In this document: one piece after another, positions 28,015 through 38,979 of the stretch
Layout of the letters: each line of letters starts with the position of its first letter
Numbering within the stretch: position 1 is the first letter of the stretch
Source of the DNA: Bacteroidales bacterium
Lineage (GTDB): Bacteria > Bacteroidota > Bacteroidia > Bacteroidales > JAFGHD01
Direction of reading: 5' to 3'
Length of the DNA: 59,543 bases
NCBI GenBank assembly: GCA_016927695.1
Contig: JAFGME010000193.1
Location: forward strand, 1-59,543
Notes under the pieces: model-generated
What the model saw: only the letters and a program-made list of their open reading frames with translations
Databases searched by the model: none
Told to the model about the DNA's origin: nothing
Position numbers and translations under genes: made by a program

Positions 28015-31000
28015 TTAGCGATTTTCAGGCTGTTCGTGCATAGTCCCGGTTTCATCCGGAACGAGTTCGGGAACCTGCCCTCCCATCCCTGTATTCGGTA
28101 TCCAGAGGTCGTTTTTGTCGCCATTGTTCACCTGAACATCCAGGTTGAAATCTCCCACGTAATATCCGCCGCTGCCGGCTTCCATTGCCCATATATCATT
28201 TTTATCGCCGTTGTTCACCTGGCTGTTGGCATCACCGTCGGCGCCTGTCATACCCCAAACGCCCGGGCCTACTTCCTTGTGGCCGTTAACGCCGCCGAAA
28301 ACACGCTCTGCACTGAGGGTGAAATCATAACTGTACACTCCGCCGCTTGCCGTCAAAGGCGCTGCCGACATGATGTCGATATGATTTCTGTGCCTTACCA
28401 CGGCATAAAGAGAGTGTTGAAGAGTCAACCCGTTAAACTGCAGATGCGACTGCCCGTCGGTTTCTGTAACAGAGCCATCCCGAAGGATAAATGCTGCCTT
28501 TTCTGCCACTTTGGTCTGACCTGTTGCCGAAGCGGCATCGGTGGCATCCCGTATTTCCACCAGCACCCAGTCAACCACGTCATTGTTGGGGATGGAAGCC
28601 ACTGCTTCTGACCCGGAATAATTCCAGGGAACTGTATTGTAGGGCTGTGACAAGGGAAGAACACCCCCGATATTGAGATCGGCGGCCATGACAGGTCCGG
28701 TATAAGGCCCTTCGAGAAATGCTTTCAGACTGAGGATGATACCACCGGATTCGGTGGTGTAACTCCATATCCCGCAACCCGTGGCATCGCCTCCGTTATT
28801 GTATGGGATGATTTTCCAGTAATAGGTCTGGTTGTTGTTCAGATCGCCGGCAGGATCGAAAAAATTGATAAATCCCAGGTCTGTGCCATTTTCCATATTG
28901 GTGGGAGGGTTGTCGGTTCCCATGAATATCTTGTATCCCAGCGCTCCTGAAACGTGGTTCCATGCCATGGTTGCATTAACGGGTATGTTAACGGCTCCAT
29001 CTGCCGGATACAAGGGTGTGGTGCATGCAGGAACCTGCGGTCCCTCGGCTACGAGCACATAATTGACAAAAATATCGCCGCCAAGGCCGGAATACCCTTT
29101 AAACCTCAGCAGAATCGTTCCTTTGGTGTTGTAAGGCGAAAGATCGATTTGCTCTTCCACAAATGAACCGGGTGCAGTGGCAGTGGCGCCGTCATTGGAG
29201 TTCAGCTGGGCTCCTGCCCTGATCCACAGTGAAGCCCAGCTCCCCCCGCCATTCGTGGAAACAAGAACTTCAAGGATGTCGGCAGGATAGCTGGGATTAT
29301 ACAGGTGCGACCACTCGAAAGTAAGCCGTGGGCTGGAAAGTCCGGTTATATTCAAAGGAGGACTTTCCATAATAGCGTTAGTATTCAGGGTCATGTCCTT
29401 TACAGGGCATTCTGCACAGAAATTGCCATATTGAATCCAGTAATAAGGCCCGGTTCCCGGATTCCAGCCTGCAGGAGGCCAGTTAACAAACGGTTCCATC
29501 CAGGGGAAAGTGGTTACTGTGGGATTGTTTTCCGTGGTGAAATTCCAGACGCTGCATGAATTGTTGGTGCCATTGGCATTGTATGGGGCTATTCTCCAAT
29601 AGTAAACCTGGCTGTAATTCATGGGCGATGCCGGTACATACAGCGTAGTATTGCCTAAATCCGTACCATTGATGAGGTTGGTAGGCGGATTGTTGGTGCC
29701 GAAGTATAATTTGTAACCGGTTGCGCCGGTAACGGCATTCCAGTTCAATGATGCATAAATACTTACCCCGCTTTGTGCCTGTGTGGGCGATACCGGAGAA
29801 GAACAGCCCGGAAGGCCCTGCAGTGTGGTGAATGTCCAGGTAGCACAGCCTGTAGCATCGCCTGACAGGTTGAAAGGAACTATCTTCCAGTAATAGGTGG
29901 TGTTGTAATTCAATGACGGATTGGGAGTGTAAGTGGTGGAACTGCCCAGGTTTGTCCCGTTCTCAATGTTGGTGGGGGGATTGTTGGTCCCGAAATATAT
30001 CTTGTACCCTGTAGCTGTTGACACAGTGTTCCATATCAGACTTGTGCTTACCGGAACGGAAGTGGCGCCGTTAAGAGGTGTAACGGGCGTGGTACATCCC
30101 GGCGGGGCCACCTGGTTGGGGTCATATCCGTTCAGGTAAATAACACCGGTATTTCCCGGGTCAAGCCAGTCTTTCAGCCGCGTTGCAGAAGTTGATCCGT
30201 TTTGATCCCATGAATACCATACTTTTCCATAAAAGGCAGGGGAGGGGGTATTGCAGGAGTTGTACGTGTAACCCCCGGTGAGGTCACCCACGATCCTGCC
30301 GTTGTTGTCAAACATCGGGGAACCGGAAGAGCCCCCTTCCATGATTCCTCTTCCGTTGGTGGTGTTCGACCACGACAGCCTCCAATGCGTGGGAAGTCCG
30401 TTCCAGGCAGTGCTCGACTGTGCAGGACTGGAATAGGTGCTGATTTTTTTGATATCCCCTGCCGGGTGATGGATGCTTACACCGCTTGGACTTGCGGTAT
30501 TGCTGCGGTTCCAGCCGTTGTAATAAGGGTTGTAGTAAAGAGGGACATTGTAATTCAAACGCACCAGAAGAAAGTCGGACCCCGAATTGCCCGAAGAGGG
30601 ATCATTGGCCCTGAATGATGCGCCTGTTATGGAATTATAGGGCGGAGAAGAAGGAGGATTGGAACATCCTGAAGCTTCGTAGTTAAAATAAAATATCCAC
30701 TGGTTCATGTCAGACGCGCTGGCCCCTTCCCCGCAATGGGCTGCCGTAAGAAAATAGGGCGTCGCATCTTCATTGGTGTTGTTGATGAGCGAACCGGAGC
30801 ACCAGTAATAGCCTGATCCTATCTTAAGGAGGATGCGTGCCACGCCTCTTTTTTCGTCCTGCCAGTTATTCCCTTCAGGAGAGCAGTTTACATTGATCTG
30901 GCACCAGTATGAATCCCCGAAATCCTCACTGTTGCCGAAAAGGAAGGAAACGCCCCTGTAACCATAAGCCATCTCTGATATGCTGATGACAGGAAGTTCT

Positions 31001-31515
31001 TCTGTCCATACCGGCTGATAGTATTCCAGAGTCACCGAGGATCCCTGGATATATTCATTGGAAAACAGCCCGGTTTCAGAGTTGTTGAAAAAGGTGTACG
31101 CCCCTAACACCTGGTCCTTATACTCGTTATACAGGTATAGCTCTCCGCCAACCGGTAGCCTGAAATGGTCGTAATATAAGGCAAGGCCCCTGGCGCCGGG
31201 GGAAGATAGTTTCAATCTCCATACCTTCCCACCGTTGGGAAGCTCCTCCCACGTGCCCGAATTATCAATGGATTTGTTTACCGTGATGCCAACCCCGTTA
31301 CGGTATGGGATACCCATGCTTTCATTGTCGACATCTTCCTGTTCAAGCGCATAAACATCCGGAGGAGTGAAAATGATCTCTTCAAATTCTCCTGATATAT
31401 TGCATTTGAAACTTGGAGGAAGGCCTCCCTGACTGATTTGTGAATGTAAGCCTGCTGAAAAAAATGCCGGCAATATGAAAACAACACCCAATGAAAAAAA
31501 TAACTTCCGCATCAT
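28015..31515 (-). CDS. Secreted trypsin-like (lysyl endopeptidase-type) serine protease with FnIII-like repeats and dockerin-like C-terminus
   Basis: Signal peptide; catalytic motifs LTAAHCGEG, SGSDFLLVRLN, EGGSSGSPMFD; three Ig/FnIII-like repeats; C-terminal DGDANSQVNNGD and DFNLDVQVNNGD loops. Confidence 0.88.
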   Translation of the reverse strand: MMRKLFFSLGVVFILPAFFSAGLHSQISQGGLPPSFKCNISGEFEEIIFTPPDVYALEQEDVDNESMGIPYRNGVGITVNKSIDNSGTWEELPNGGKVWRLKLSSPGARGLALYYDHFRLPVGGELYLYNEYKDQVLGAYTFFNNSETGLFSNEYIQGSSVTLEYYQPVWTEELPVISISEMAYGYRGVSFLFGNSEDFGDSYWCQINVNCSPEGNNWQDEKRGVARILLKIGSGYYWCSGSLINNTNEDATPYFLTAAHCGEGASASDMNQWIFYFNYEASGCSNPPSSPPYNSITGASFRANDPSSGNSGSDFLLVRLNYNVPLYYNPYYNGWNRSNTASPSGVSIHHPAGDIKKISTYSSPAQSSTAWNGLPTHWRLSWSNTTNGRGIMEGGSSGSPMFDNNGRIVGDLTGGYTYNSCNTPSPAFYGKVWYSWDQNGSTSATRLKDWLDPGNTGVIYLNGYDPNQVAPPGCTTPVTPLNGATSVPVSTSLIWNTVSTATGYKIYFGTNNPPTNIENGTNLGSSTTYTPNPSLNYNTTYYWKIVPFNLSGDATGCATWTFTTLQGLPGCSSPVSPTQAQSGVSIYASLNWNAVTGATGYKLYFGTNNPPTNLINGTDLGNTTLYVPASPMNYSQVYYWRIAPYNANGTNNSCSVWNFTTENNPTVTTFPWMEPFVNWPPAGWNPGTGPYYWIQYGNFCAECPVKDMTLNTNAIMESPPLNITGLSSPRLTFEWSHLYNPSYPADILEVLVSTNGGGSWASLWIRAGAQLNSNDGATATAPGSFVEEQIDLSPYNTKGTILLRFKGYSGLGGDIFVNYVLVAEGPQVPACTTPLYPADGAVNIPVNATMAWNHVSGALGYKIFMGTDNPPTNMENGTDLGFINFFDPAGDLNNNQTYYWKIIPYNNGGDATGCGIWSYTTESGGIILSLKAFLEGPYTGPVMAADLNIGGVLPLSQPYNTVPWNYSGSEAVASIPNNDVVDWVLVEIRDATDAASATGQTKVAEKAAFILRDGSVTETDGQSHLQFNGLTLQHSLYAVVRHRNHIDIMSAAPLTASGGVYSYDFTLSAERVFGGVNGHKEVGPGVWGMTGADGDANSQVNNGDKNDIWAMEAGSGGYYVGDFNLDVQVNNGDKNDLWIPNTGMGGQVPELVPDETGTMHEQPENR
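28755..30094 (-). repeat. Three diverged copies of an about 90-aa Ig/FnIII-like module
   Basis: C(T/S)(T/S)P...ATGYK(I/L)YFGTNNPPTN(I/L)xNGT(N/D)LG...YYWKIxPxN...C..W(T/N)(F/Y)TT appears three times at approx. 29822-30094, 29540-29806 and 28755-29027. Confidence 0.85.
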
Positions 31516-31701
31516 GATCAGTTTTTTAAGATAAGAAATGTTCAATATACAAAGATAATTGAAATTTTGAAATTTTCTGCCTGACGCCGGAAGGATTTTG
31601 AGGTGTGAAGTTCTGAATGATAAAGCCTTTGCAAATTCTTTGGCTTTTTAGTTTAATTTTGCCTGGTATTTGATAAAGGTTTTCATTGTAATTATAATCA
31701 A

Positions 31702-34700
31702 ATGGTATCTTTTCTTAAAAAACTGATGGGAAACAAATCCCAGCGCGATATAAAAGCTATCAGCCCGTTACTGGCTACCACCCTGAATGCATACGAATAT
31801 ATCAGCAAACTGAGCAATGATGAGCTTAGGCTGAAAACTGCAGAATTCAGGAAGAAGATCAGGGAAAAGACAGAGGCAGAGGATTCGGAGATCATCAGGC
31901 TGAAACAGGAGGTGGAAAACAATACTGACATGGAGGTTTCCGGGAAAGAGGATATCTGGAAGAGGATCGATGACCTGGAGAAGCTGAGTTATGAGAAAAC
32001 ACAGGAGGCACTGAACGAGATACTCCCCGAAGCTTTTTCCGTCATCAAGGAAACAGCAAAGCGGTTTATGGAAAATAAAACCGTGGAAGCAACCGCCACG
32101 GAATTCGACAGGGAACTTGCCGCCACAAAAGATCATGTCAATATAAAGGGGGATAAAGTGCTGTTCAGCAACGAGTGGATGGCAGGCGGAAACCTGATCA
32201 AATGGGATATGGTACATTACGATGTCCAGCTCATTGGCGGGATTGTTCTTCACCAGGGCAAGATAGCCGAGATGGCCACCGGTGAAGGAAAAACCCTTGT
32301 GGCAACCCTTCCGGTATATCTGAATGCATTGCCGGGTAAAGGCGTCCATATCGTTACAGTGAACGATTACCTTGCCAGGCGCGACTCGGAATGGATGGGG
32401 GTGTTGTTCGAATTTCACGGCCTCAGGGTGGATTGTATCGACAGGCATCAACCCAATTCCCCGGATCGCAGAAAGGCATATTTAGCCGACATCACCTATG
32501 GCACCAACAATGAATTCGGCTTCGATTACCTGCGTGACAATATGACAGCTTTCCCTGACGAGCTGGTGCAAAGGGTCCACAATTATGCCATAGTGGATGA
32601 GGTGGACTCGGTGCTTATCGACGACGCAAGAACCCCTCTGATCATTTCAGGCCCGACACCGAAAGGTGAAACGCAGGAATTTGATGTGTACAGGCCCAAT
32701 GTGGAAAAACTTCATAACCAGCAAAGGAACCTGGTTACAAAAATCCTTGCCGAAGCGAAAAAATTGCTGGCCGACAATCCTACCTCGGAAAATGAAAAGG
32801 AGGGTGGAAAACTTCTGCTAAGGGCTTTCAAAGGACTGCCTAAGAACAAAGCCCTCATTAAGTTTCTCAGTGAGGAAGGGATGAGGTCCCTCCTCCAGAA
32901 AACAGAGAATTTCTATCTTCAGGAACAAGCCAAAAATATGCATCTCGTCACGGATGAACTGTATTTCGTCATCGAAGAAAAAAACAATTCTGTCGACCTT
33001 ACCGAAAAGGGAATCAACTTCATCAACGATGCTGCCAACGATCCCGATTTCTACGTTCTTCCGGATGTGGGCGCTGATCTTGCTGAACTGGAAAAGGAAC
33101 CGCTTTCCGAAGAGAAAAAGCTGGAAAGGAAAAATGAGATTATGCGCGATTTCTCGATCAGGTCGGAGAAAGTGCATACCGTCAACCAGCTTTTGAAAGC
33201 TTATACCCTCTTTGAGAAGGATGTGGAGTATGTGATCATGGACAATAAGATCAAGATCGTGGATGAGCAAACAGGCCGTATCATGGAAGGAAGGCGGTAC
33301 TCCGACGGGCTCCATCAGGCCATTGAGGCCAAAGAGAACGTGAAGGTGGAAGCAGCGACTCAGACTTATGCCACCATCACACTGCAGAATTATTTCAGGA
33401 TGTATAAAAAGCTTGCCGGTATGACCGGTACTGCTGAAACGGAAGCCGGGGAGTTATGGAATATTTATAAGCTCGATGTGGTGGTGATTCCTACCAATAA
33501 ACCCATCGTCCGCGATGACCGCGATGACCTTGTTTACCGGACCAAGCGTGAAAAATACAATGCCGTAATTGACAATATCGACGAACTGGTGAAGAAAGGC
33601 AGGCCGGTGCTGGTGGGCACCACCTCGGTGGAAACTTCGGAACTCCTCAGTCGCATGCTCACCAGGCGCAACATTAATCATAATGTACTGAATGCCAAAC
33701 TCCACCAGCGTGAAGCCCATATTGTAAAGGAAGCAGGGCAGCCGGGCACAGTCACAATAGCTACCAACATGGCAGGCCGCGGTACCGACATTAAACTTGG
33801 GCAGGGGGTCAGAGAAGCAGGTGGTTTGGCCATCATTGGCACGGAAAGGCATGAGTCAAGGAGGGTCGACAGGCAATTGAGAGGACGGTCAGGAAGGCAG
33901 GGAGACCCGGGAAGCACTCAGTTCTTCGTATCTTTGGAAGACGATCTGATGAGAATGTTCGGATCGGAGAGGATCGCTAAAATCATGGATCGTTTAGGCT
34001 TGAAAGAAGGGGAGGTGATCCAGCATTCCATGATCACCAAATCCATTGAAAGGGCGCAGAAAAAGGTGGAAGAAAACAACTTCGGAATCAGGAAAAGGCT
34101 GCTGGAGTATGATGATGTGATGAATGCCCAGAGGGAAGTGATTTACCGGAAAAGACGGCACGCCCTTTTCGGAGAAAGACTCTCCATCGATATTTCCAAT
34201 ATGATCTATGACGCCATTGAACAAACTGTGGCCGATTTCCAGGAAACCCGCGATTTTGAAGGTTTTCGGCTGGAACTCATCAAGGTTTTTGCCATCGATT
34301 CGCCTGTGGACGGGGATGAGTTCCTGTCTTCCGGCAAAGAAAATCTGGCAGAAAGGATATTTGAACTGATTACAAAGGCTTATAGAACCAAAAATGAACG
34401 CATCAGGGAAAGAGTGCTTCCCGTGGTAAAGGATGTACTCGAAAACCAGCCTCAGTTTGACAATATTGCCATTCCCATCACCGACGGCAAAAAAGAGATT
34501 CAGGTGATTGCCAACCTGAAAAAATCCGTTGATTCAGAAGGAAGGGAGGTGATAAATGCGGTGGAGAAAGGCGTTGTGCTCAGCTATATCGACAATGCCT
34601 GGAAAGAACACCTCCGGGAGATGGACGACCTGAAGCAGTCGGTTCAAACCGCCACCTACGAACAGAAAGACCCCCTCCTTATTTATAAGTTTGAGTCATT

Positions 34701-34992
34701 TGAACTTTTTAAGGGTATGATACAACGGACCAATAAGGAAATTGATTCCTTCCTGCTCAGGTGCAACCTGCCCGGACAGGATGCCGCCGTAAGGCAGGCA
34801 CAGGCGCCGCGAAGGACGGATATGTCGAGGTTTAAGGAGCAAAGGACCGACCTGTTATCGCAGGCGCACAGTAACACACAGGCACCACAGAAAACCCAGC
34901 CGGTGAAAGTGGAAAAGAAAACGGGCAGAAACGACCCCTGTCCCTGTGGCAGCGGTAAGAAATACAAGCATTGCCACGGCAAAATGGCCTGA
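31702..34992 (+). CDS. secA: Preprotein translocase ATPase SecA
   Basis: [60 protein letters not shown]-terminal zinc motif [17 protein letters not shown]. Confidence 0.98.
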   Translation: MVSFLKKLMGNKSQRDIKAISPLLATTLNAYEYISKLSNDELRLKTAEFRKKIREKTEAEDSEIIRLKQEVENNTDMEVSGKEDIWKRIDDLEKLSYEKTQEALNEILPEAFSVIKETAKRFMENKTVEATATEFDRELAATKDHVNIKGDKVLFSNEWMAGGNLIKWDMVHYDVQLIGGIVLHQGKIAEMATGEGKTLVATLPVYLNALPGKGVHIVTVNDYLARRDSEWMGVLFEFHGLRVDCIDRHQPNSPDRRKAYLADITYGTNNEFGFDYLRDNMTAFPDELVQRVHNYAIVDEVDSVLIDDARTPLIISGPTPKGETQEFDVYRPNVEKLHNQQRNLVTKILAEAKKLLADNPTSENEKEGGKLLLRAFKGLPKNKALIKFLSEEGMRSLLQKTENFYLQEQAKNMHLVTDELYFVIEEKNNSVDLTEKGINFINDAANDPDFYVLPDVGADLAELEKEPLSEEKKLERKNEIMRDFSIRSEKVHTVNQLLKAYTLFEKDVEYVIMDNKIKIVDEQTGRIMEGRRYSDGLHQAIEAKENVKVEAATQTYATITLQNYFRMYKKLAGMTGTAETEAGELWNIYKLDVVVIPTNKPIVRDDRDDLVYRTKREKYNAVIDNIDELVKKGRPVLVGTTSVETSELLSRMLTRRNINHNVLNAKLHQREAHIVKEAGQPGTVTIATNMAGRGTDIKLGQGVREAGGLAIIGTERHESRRVDRQLRGRSGRQGDPGSTQFFVSLEDDLMRMFGSERIAKIMDRLGLKEGEVIQHSMITKSIERAQKKVEENNFGIRKRLLEYDDVMNAQREVIYRKRRHALFGERLSIDISNMIYDAIEQTVADFQETRDFEGFRLELIKVFAIDSPVDGDEFLSSGKENLAERIFELITKAYRTKNERIRERVLPVVKDVLENQPQFDNIAIPITDGKKEIQVIANLKKSVDSEGREVINAVEKGVVLSYIDNAWKEHLREMDDLKQSVQTATYEQKDPLLIYKFESFELFKGMIQRTNKEIDSFLLRCNLPGQDAAVRQAQAPRRTDMSRFKEQRTDLLSQAHSNTQAPQKTQPVKVEKKTGRNDPCPCGSGKKYKHCHGKMA

Positions 34993-35010
34993 TATTAAAG
35001 AAGTCAGATA

Positions 35011-35934
35011 ATGCCGATAGAAGTTAAGCATGTAACCAAATTATTCGGAGAGCAAAAAGCCCTCGATGATGTTACGCTCACCGTACATCCGGGTGGCATC
35101 GTGGGATTGCTGGGACCCAACGGCGCCGGTAAGTCAACCCTCATGAAGATCATCACTTGCTTTTTACCCCCATCCGACGGGCAGGTGTCGGTAAACGGAT
35201 ACAATATCTTTGGACAGTCATTGGAAATCAGGAAAATAACAGGATATCTTCCGGAAAATAATCCCCTGTACACCGACCTCTACGTGAAGGAATACCTGAT
35301 GTTTGTGGCAGGGCTCCATAAAATGGGTAAAAAGAAAAAGGCAAGGGTGGAGGAGATGATTGATATTACAGGGCTTACAGGAGAGCAGGGGAAAAAGATA
35401 GGCGCCCTGTCAAAGGGCTACCGGCAAAGGATCGGACTCGCACAGGCGCTTATTCATGATCCGGAAGTGCTGATCCTCGATGAACCCACCTCCGGCCTGG
35501 ACCCGAACCAGCTTGCCGGAATGAGGGAACTGATCAAAGCCCTTGGCAGGGAGAAAACAGTGATGATCTCCACACACATCATGCAGGAGGTCGAAGCCGT
35601 TTGCAGCCATGCCGTCATCATCGACAAAGGAAAGATCATGGCCTATGACCGGACGGAGAATTTATTAGGCTCACCATCGGAAAACCAGGTCGTAGAAGTG
35701 GAGTTTGACAAAGCGGTGGACAGATCGCTCATTGAGTCGCTTGAAGGGGTGGTTTCGGCGCTTGAGGCAGGGGATAATACATGGAAAGTGTCAGCAAGGG
35801 TAAAAAGCGATATCCGTTCCGGGATATTTAATTTTGCCGTTGCCAACAACCTTAAAGTACTTTCCATGAAAAAAACAGGTCAAAGCCTGGAAGAGGTTTT
35901 CAGGAAGCTTACAAGATCTGCAGGGGAGGTATGA
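35011..35934 (+). CDS. gldA: ABC transporter ATP-binding protein, GldA-like
   Basis: Walker A GLLGPNGAGKSTLMK, ITGYLPENNPLYTDLYVKEYL, signature LSKGYRQRIGLAQALIHDPEVLILDEPTSGLDPNQ. Confidence 0.88.
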   Translation: MPIEVKHVTKLFGEQKALDDVTLTVHPGGIVGLLGPNGAGKSTLMKIITCFLPPSDGQVSVNGYNIFGQSLEIRKITGYLPENNPLYTDLYVKEYLMFVAGLHKMGKKKKARVEEMIDITGLTGEQGKKIGALSKGYRQRIGLAQALIHDPEVLILDEPTSGLDPNQLAGMRELIKALGREKTVMISTHIMQEVEAVCSHAVIIDKGKIMAYDRTENLLGSPSENQVVEVEFDKAVDRSLIESLEGVVSALEAGDNTWKVSARVKSDIRSGIFNFAVANNLKVLSMKKTGQSLEEVFRKLTRSAGEV

Positions 35935-36205
35935 ATTCAACGCACCACTTGGCAGGACAGGGATTCAATCCATTAATTCTGTGAACCTGAAGGTACCGGT
36001 CAGGCAAGCTAACCAATGATCACCGTCAATAGCTCACTTGTGTATCCCATTTTTCAAAATGGCTCATTTTTGTACCTCAGCTTTGCGGTACTTCAAAAAA
36101 AATTAAAAATTAGTTTACCTTTGTCGCTTTTTAAGGTTTGCGTTGCAATCAAAGCACAATTAAGCCGGTTGAAAGTTTTAGTATGAACTGAAATAATGTT
36201 TTTTT

Positions 36206-37507
36206 ATGGGATATTTATTTACATCTGAATCGGTTTCTGAAGGACATCCCGATAAGGTTGCCGATCAGATTTCCGACAGCCTTCTGGACGAGTTCCTGCG
36301 CCACGACCCTGACGCCAGAGTTGCCTGCGAAACGCTTGTCACCACAGGCCTTGTGATGTGCAGCGGCGAAGTCAGAACCAATTCGTACATTGATATTGAA
36401 AAAGTGGTCAGGAACACCATCAGGAAAATAGGCTATACCAAAGCTGAATACAGGTTTGATGCGGAATCCTGCGGCGTTATCTCTACCTTGCATGAGCAGT
36501 CCGACGACATCCGCAGAGGTGTGGCACGCGAAAAGGAGGAAGATCAGGGCGCCGGCGACCAGGGAATGATGTTTGGCTACGCCACCAGGGAAATGGACAA
36601 TTACATGCCAATGCCCATTGAGGTGGCACATATTCTGCTTCAGGAGTTGGCTGCCATACGCAAGGAAGGAAAGCAGATGACCTGGCTGAGGCCCGATTCC
36701 AAATCACAGGTAACCATTGAATATGATGATGATCATAATCCTTTGGAGGTGAACACCATCGTACTCTCCACCCAGCATGATGAATTTGGTCCGGATGAAA
36801 AGATGCAGGCGAAAATCAGGGAAGATGTGCAGAACATCCTGCTCCCCCGTGTAAAAGACACCCTGCCTGAAAGGATCAGGGCGCTCTTTACCGAAAGATG
36901 CAAGCTGCTGGTGAATCCCACCGGCAAATTCGTCATTGGCGGCCCTCATGGTGACACCGGCCTGACCGGCAGGAAGATCATCGTTGACACCTACGGCGGC
37001 ATTTGTGCCCACGGAGGCGGCGCTTTCTCAGGTAAGGACAGCTCCAAGGTGGACAGGTCAGCGGCTTATGCTGCCCGGCATATTGCCAAAAATATCGTAG
37101 CTGCAGGGGTTTCCGGTGAAGCGCTTGTCCAGCTTGCCTATGCCATCGGTGTGGCTGATCCGGTGGGCGTGTACGTCAATACCTACGGGAAATCCAGGGC
37201 TGTGAACAAGGCGGGCAAAAGACTCACCGACGGGCAGATCGCCGAAACCATACGCCATATTTTCGACCTGCGCCCTTATGCCATCGTGAACAGGTTTGCG
37301 TTGAAAAATCCTGTTTTTGAAAAGACCTCAACCTATGGCCATTTTGGACGTGATCACTACAAAAAGGCCGTTAATGTATTTTATTCCGGTAAGGACGTCA
37401 GAGTACAAAGTGTTGAAGGAAAACAGTCGTTGGAAAAGGATGCTGATTTTTTTGCCTGGGAAAAACTTGACTTTGTGGATGTCATTAAAACGGAGTTCGG
37501 CCTTTGA
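36206..37507 (+). CDS. metK: S-adenosylmethionine synthetase
   Basis: [76 protein letters not shown]. Confidence 0.98.
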   Translation: MGYLFTSESVSEGHPDKVADQISDSLLDEFLRHDPDARVACETLVTTGLVMCSGEVRTNSYIDIEKVVRNTIRKIGYTKAEYRFDAESCGVISTLHEQSDDIRRGVAREKEEDQGAGDQGMMFGYATREMDNYMPMPIEVAHILLQELAAIRKEGKQMTWLRPDSKSQVTIEYDDDHNPLEVNTIVLSTQHDEFGPDEKMQAKIREDVQNILLPRVKDTLPERIRALFTERCKLLVNPTGKFVIGGPHGDTGLTGRKIIVDTYGGICAHGGGAFSGKDSSKVDRSAAYAARHIAKNIVAAGVSGEALVQLAYAIGVADPVGVYVNTYGKSRAVNKAGKRLTDGQIAETIRHIFDLRPYAIVNRFALKNPVFEKTSTYGHFGRDHYKKAVNVFYSGKDVRVQSVEGKQSLEKDADFFAWEKLDFVDVIKTEFGL

Positions 37508-38839
37508 TCAATCCTGAAGGGATAATCTTAACACCTCTTCTGTGGATTCCGTCACCCTGAAACGGTCATCTATCCTGTAACCTGCAACCCATACTATGTC
37601 ATTGCCGGAGAGGATCAGCCAGGTGTTTTGCTTGTCAATCAGAGAAATTTTGTCATCGGTAAAGAAATCGCTGATTTTTTTCCGGTGTTTCATACCCAGG
37701 GGATAAAACATATCTCCTTTCTTCCATTTTCTTATCATAAGCGGAAAAGAAAGGCTTTTCATATCCAGGTCGGCTGTCCGGGGATCCCTTGAGAGTGCAT
37801 AGTTTTCGTCCTTTGTAATCCTTTCCGTTTTCAACCTGAAAGGCTCGTACATTATATGTGCATCGTCAGATATGATATACTGTTCTTTTTCCTCTTTATT
37901 TTTCCGGATCTCCGTCAGGAGTATCTCTTCCCTGTCTAAAAGCATCCAGTGCGTTTTAGAAAAAAAGCCTCGTCCTGACGATGTGTCTTTTACTTTGAGG
38001 ATCTCTTCGGCCTGAAGATGATCAAAACCGTAAGCCCGTATCATCTCAAACAGGTATATAGCCGGGTATTCCAGCAGAAGGAGCCCTTTAAGTCCGATCC
38101 GGATTCGCCCTTTCTCATGAGACATCAGCAGGGGCTTCTTATCTTCAATCTCTTTCAGGTAAACCTGTTCCGCGTTGCGGATATGCATGATGTTCCGGGT
38201 AAGGATTTCTTTGCTTTCGTTGTTTATTGATTCAAGGGCCGGGATCAGTATATGCCTTATTTTATTGCGGATATACTTTGTTTCGGCATTGGTGTGATCT
38301 TCCCTGAACGGTATTTGTTTTTCCGCAGCATATTTTTCAATATCACTCCGCCAGGCGAAAAGCATTGGATGGATGCAGAGGCCCTGCCTGGGAAGGATGC
38401 CGTGCAGTCCTGCCAGTCCGGTTCCCCTTAAAAGATTGATGAAGAAGGTCTCGATCTGGTCGTCGAGATGGTGTGCTGTGGCATAACAGCCAAACCCGTG
38501 TTTTCTTACCATTTCCCCGAAGTAATCTATACGCAGTTCCCGTGCAGCCATCTGAACGGATATTCCTTTTGAGGAGGCATAGCTTGCGGTTTCGAACCGT
38601 TTGCAGAAAAAGGGAAGACCGTGTTCTTCAGAGAATTGACGCACCAGTTTCTCATCAAGATCTGAATTTCTTCCCCTGAGCGTGAAATTGATATGGGCAA
38701 CGGCCACGTCAATCCCTGCTTCCAGGAAAAGGGAGGTCATCACCATCGAATCAATGCCGCCGCTCACGGAAAGAAGTATCTTCTGATCTTCCGTGATGAG
38801 CCCTTCCCGCTTTGTAAAAGATAAAAAACTGCTCAGCAT
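37508..38839 (-). CDS. tilS: tRNA(Ile)-lysidine synthetase
   Basis: PP-loop LLSVSGGIDSMVMTSLF, AHINFTLRGRNSDLDE, ATAHHLDDQIETFFINLLRGTGLAGL. Confidence 0.96.
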   Translation of the reverse strand: MLSSFLSFTKREGLITEDQKILLSVSGGIDSMVMTSLFLEAGIDVAVAHINFTLRGRNSDLDEKLVRQFSEEHGLPFFCKRFETASYASSKGISVQMAARELRIDYFGEMVRKHGFGCYATAHHLDDQIETFFINLLRGTGLAGLHGILPRQGLCIHPMLFAWRSDIEKYAAEKQIPFREDHTNAETKYIRNKIRHILIPALESINNESKEILTRNIMHIRNAEQVYLKEIEDKKPLLMSHEKGRIRIGLKGLLLLEYPAIYLFEMIRAYGFDHLQAEEILKVKDTSSGRGFFSKTHWMLLDREEILLTEIRKNKEEKEQYIISDDAHIMYEPFRLKTERITKDENYALSRDPRTADLDMKSLSFPLMIRKWKKGDMFYPLGMKHRKKISDFFTDDKISLIDKQNTWLILSGNDIVWVAGYRIDDRFRVTESTEEVLRLSLQD

Positions 38840-38979
38840 AAGAAGGCAAAGGTAATGATTTTGCCCCCAATTTTCAGGAGTTAGCGCTAAAAACCAGATG
38901 GCTCATCGTGAAAACATCCGCCCTGCCTCAGAGTGCACCGGATTTCAGTAATCGCAACGGCAGATAGAGTTTTGCAGGA

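Noticed and set aside
35935-36205. SAM riboswitch upstream of metK
   Set aside because: I could not recognise conserved SAM-I or other SAM riboswitch core sequences; mentioned only as something to scan
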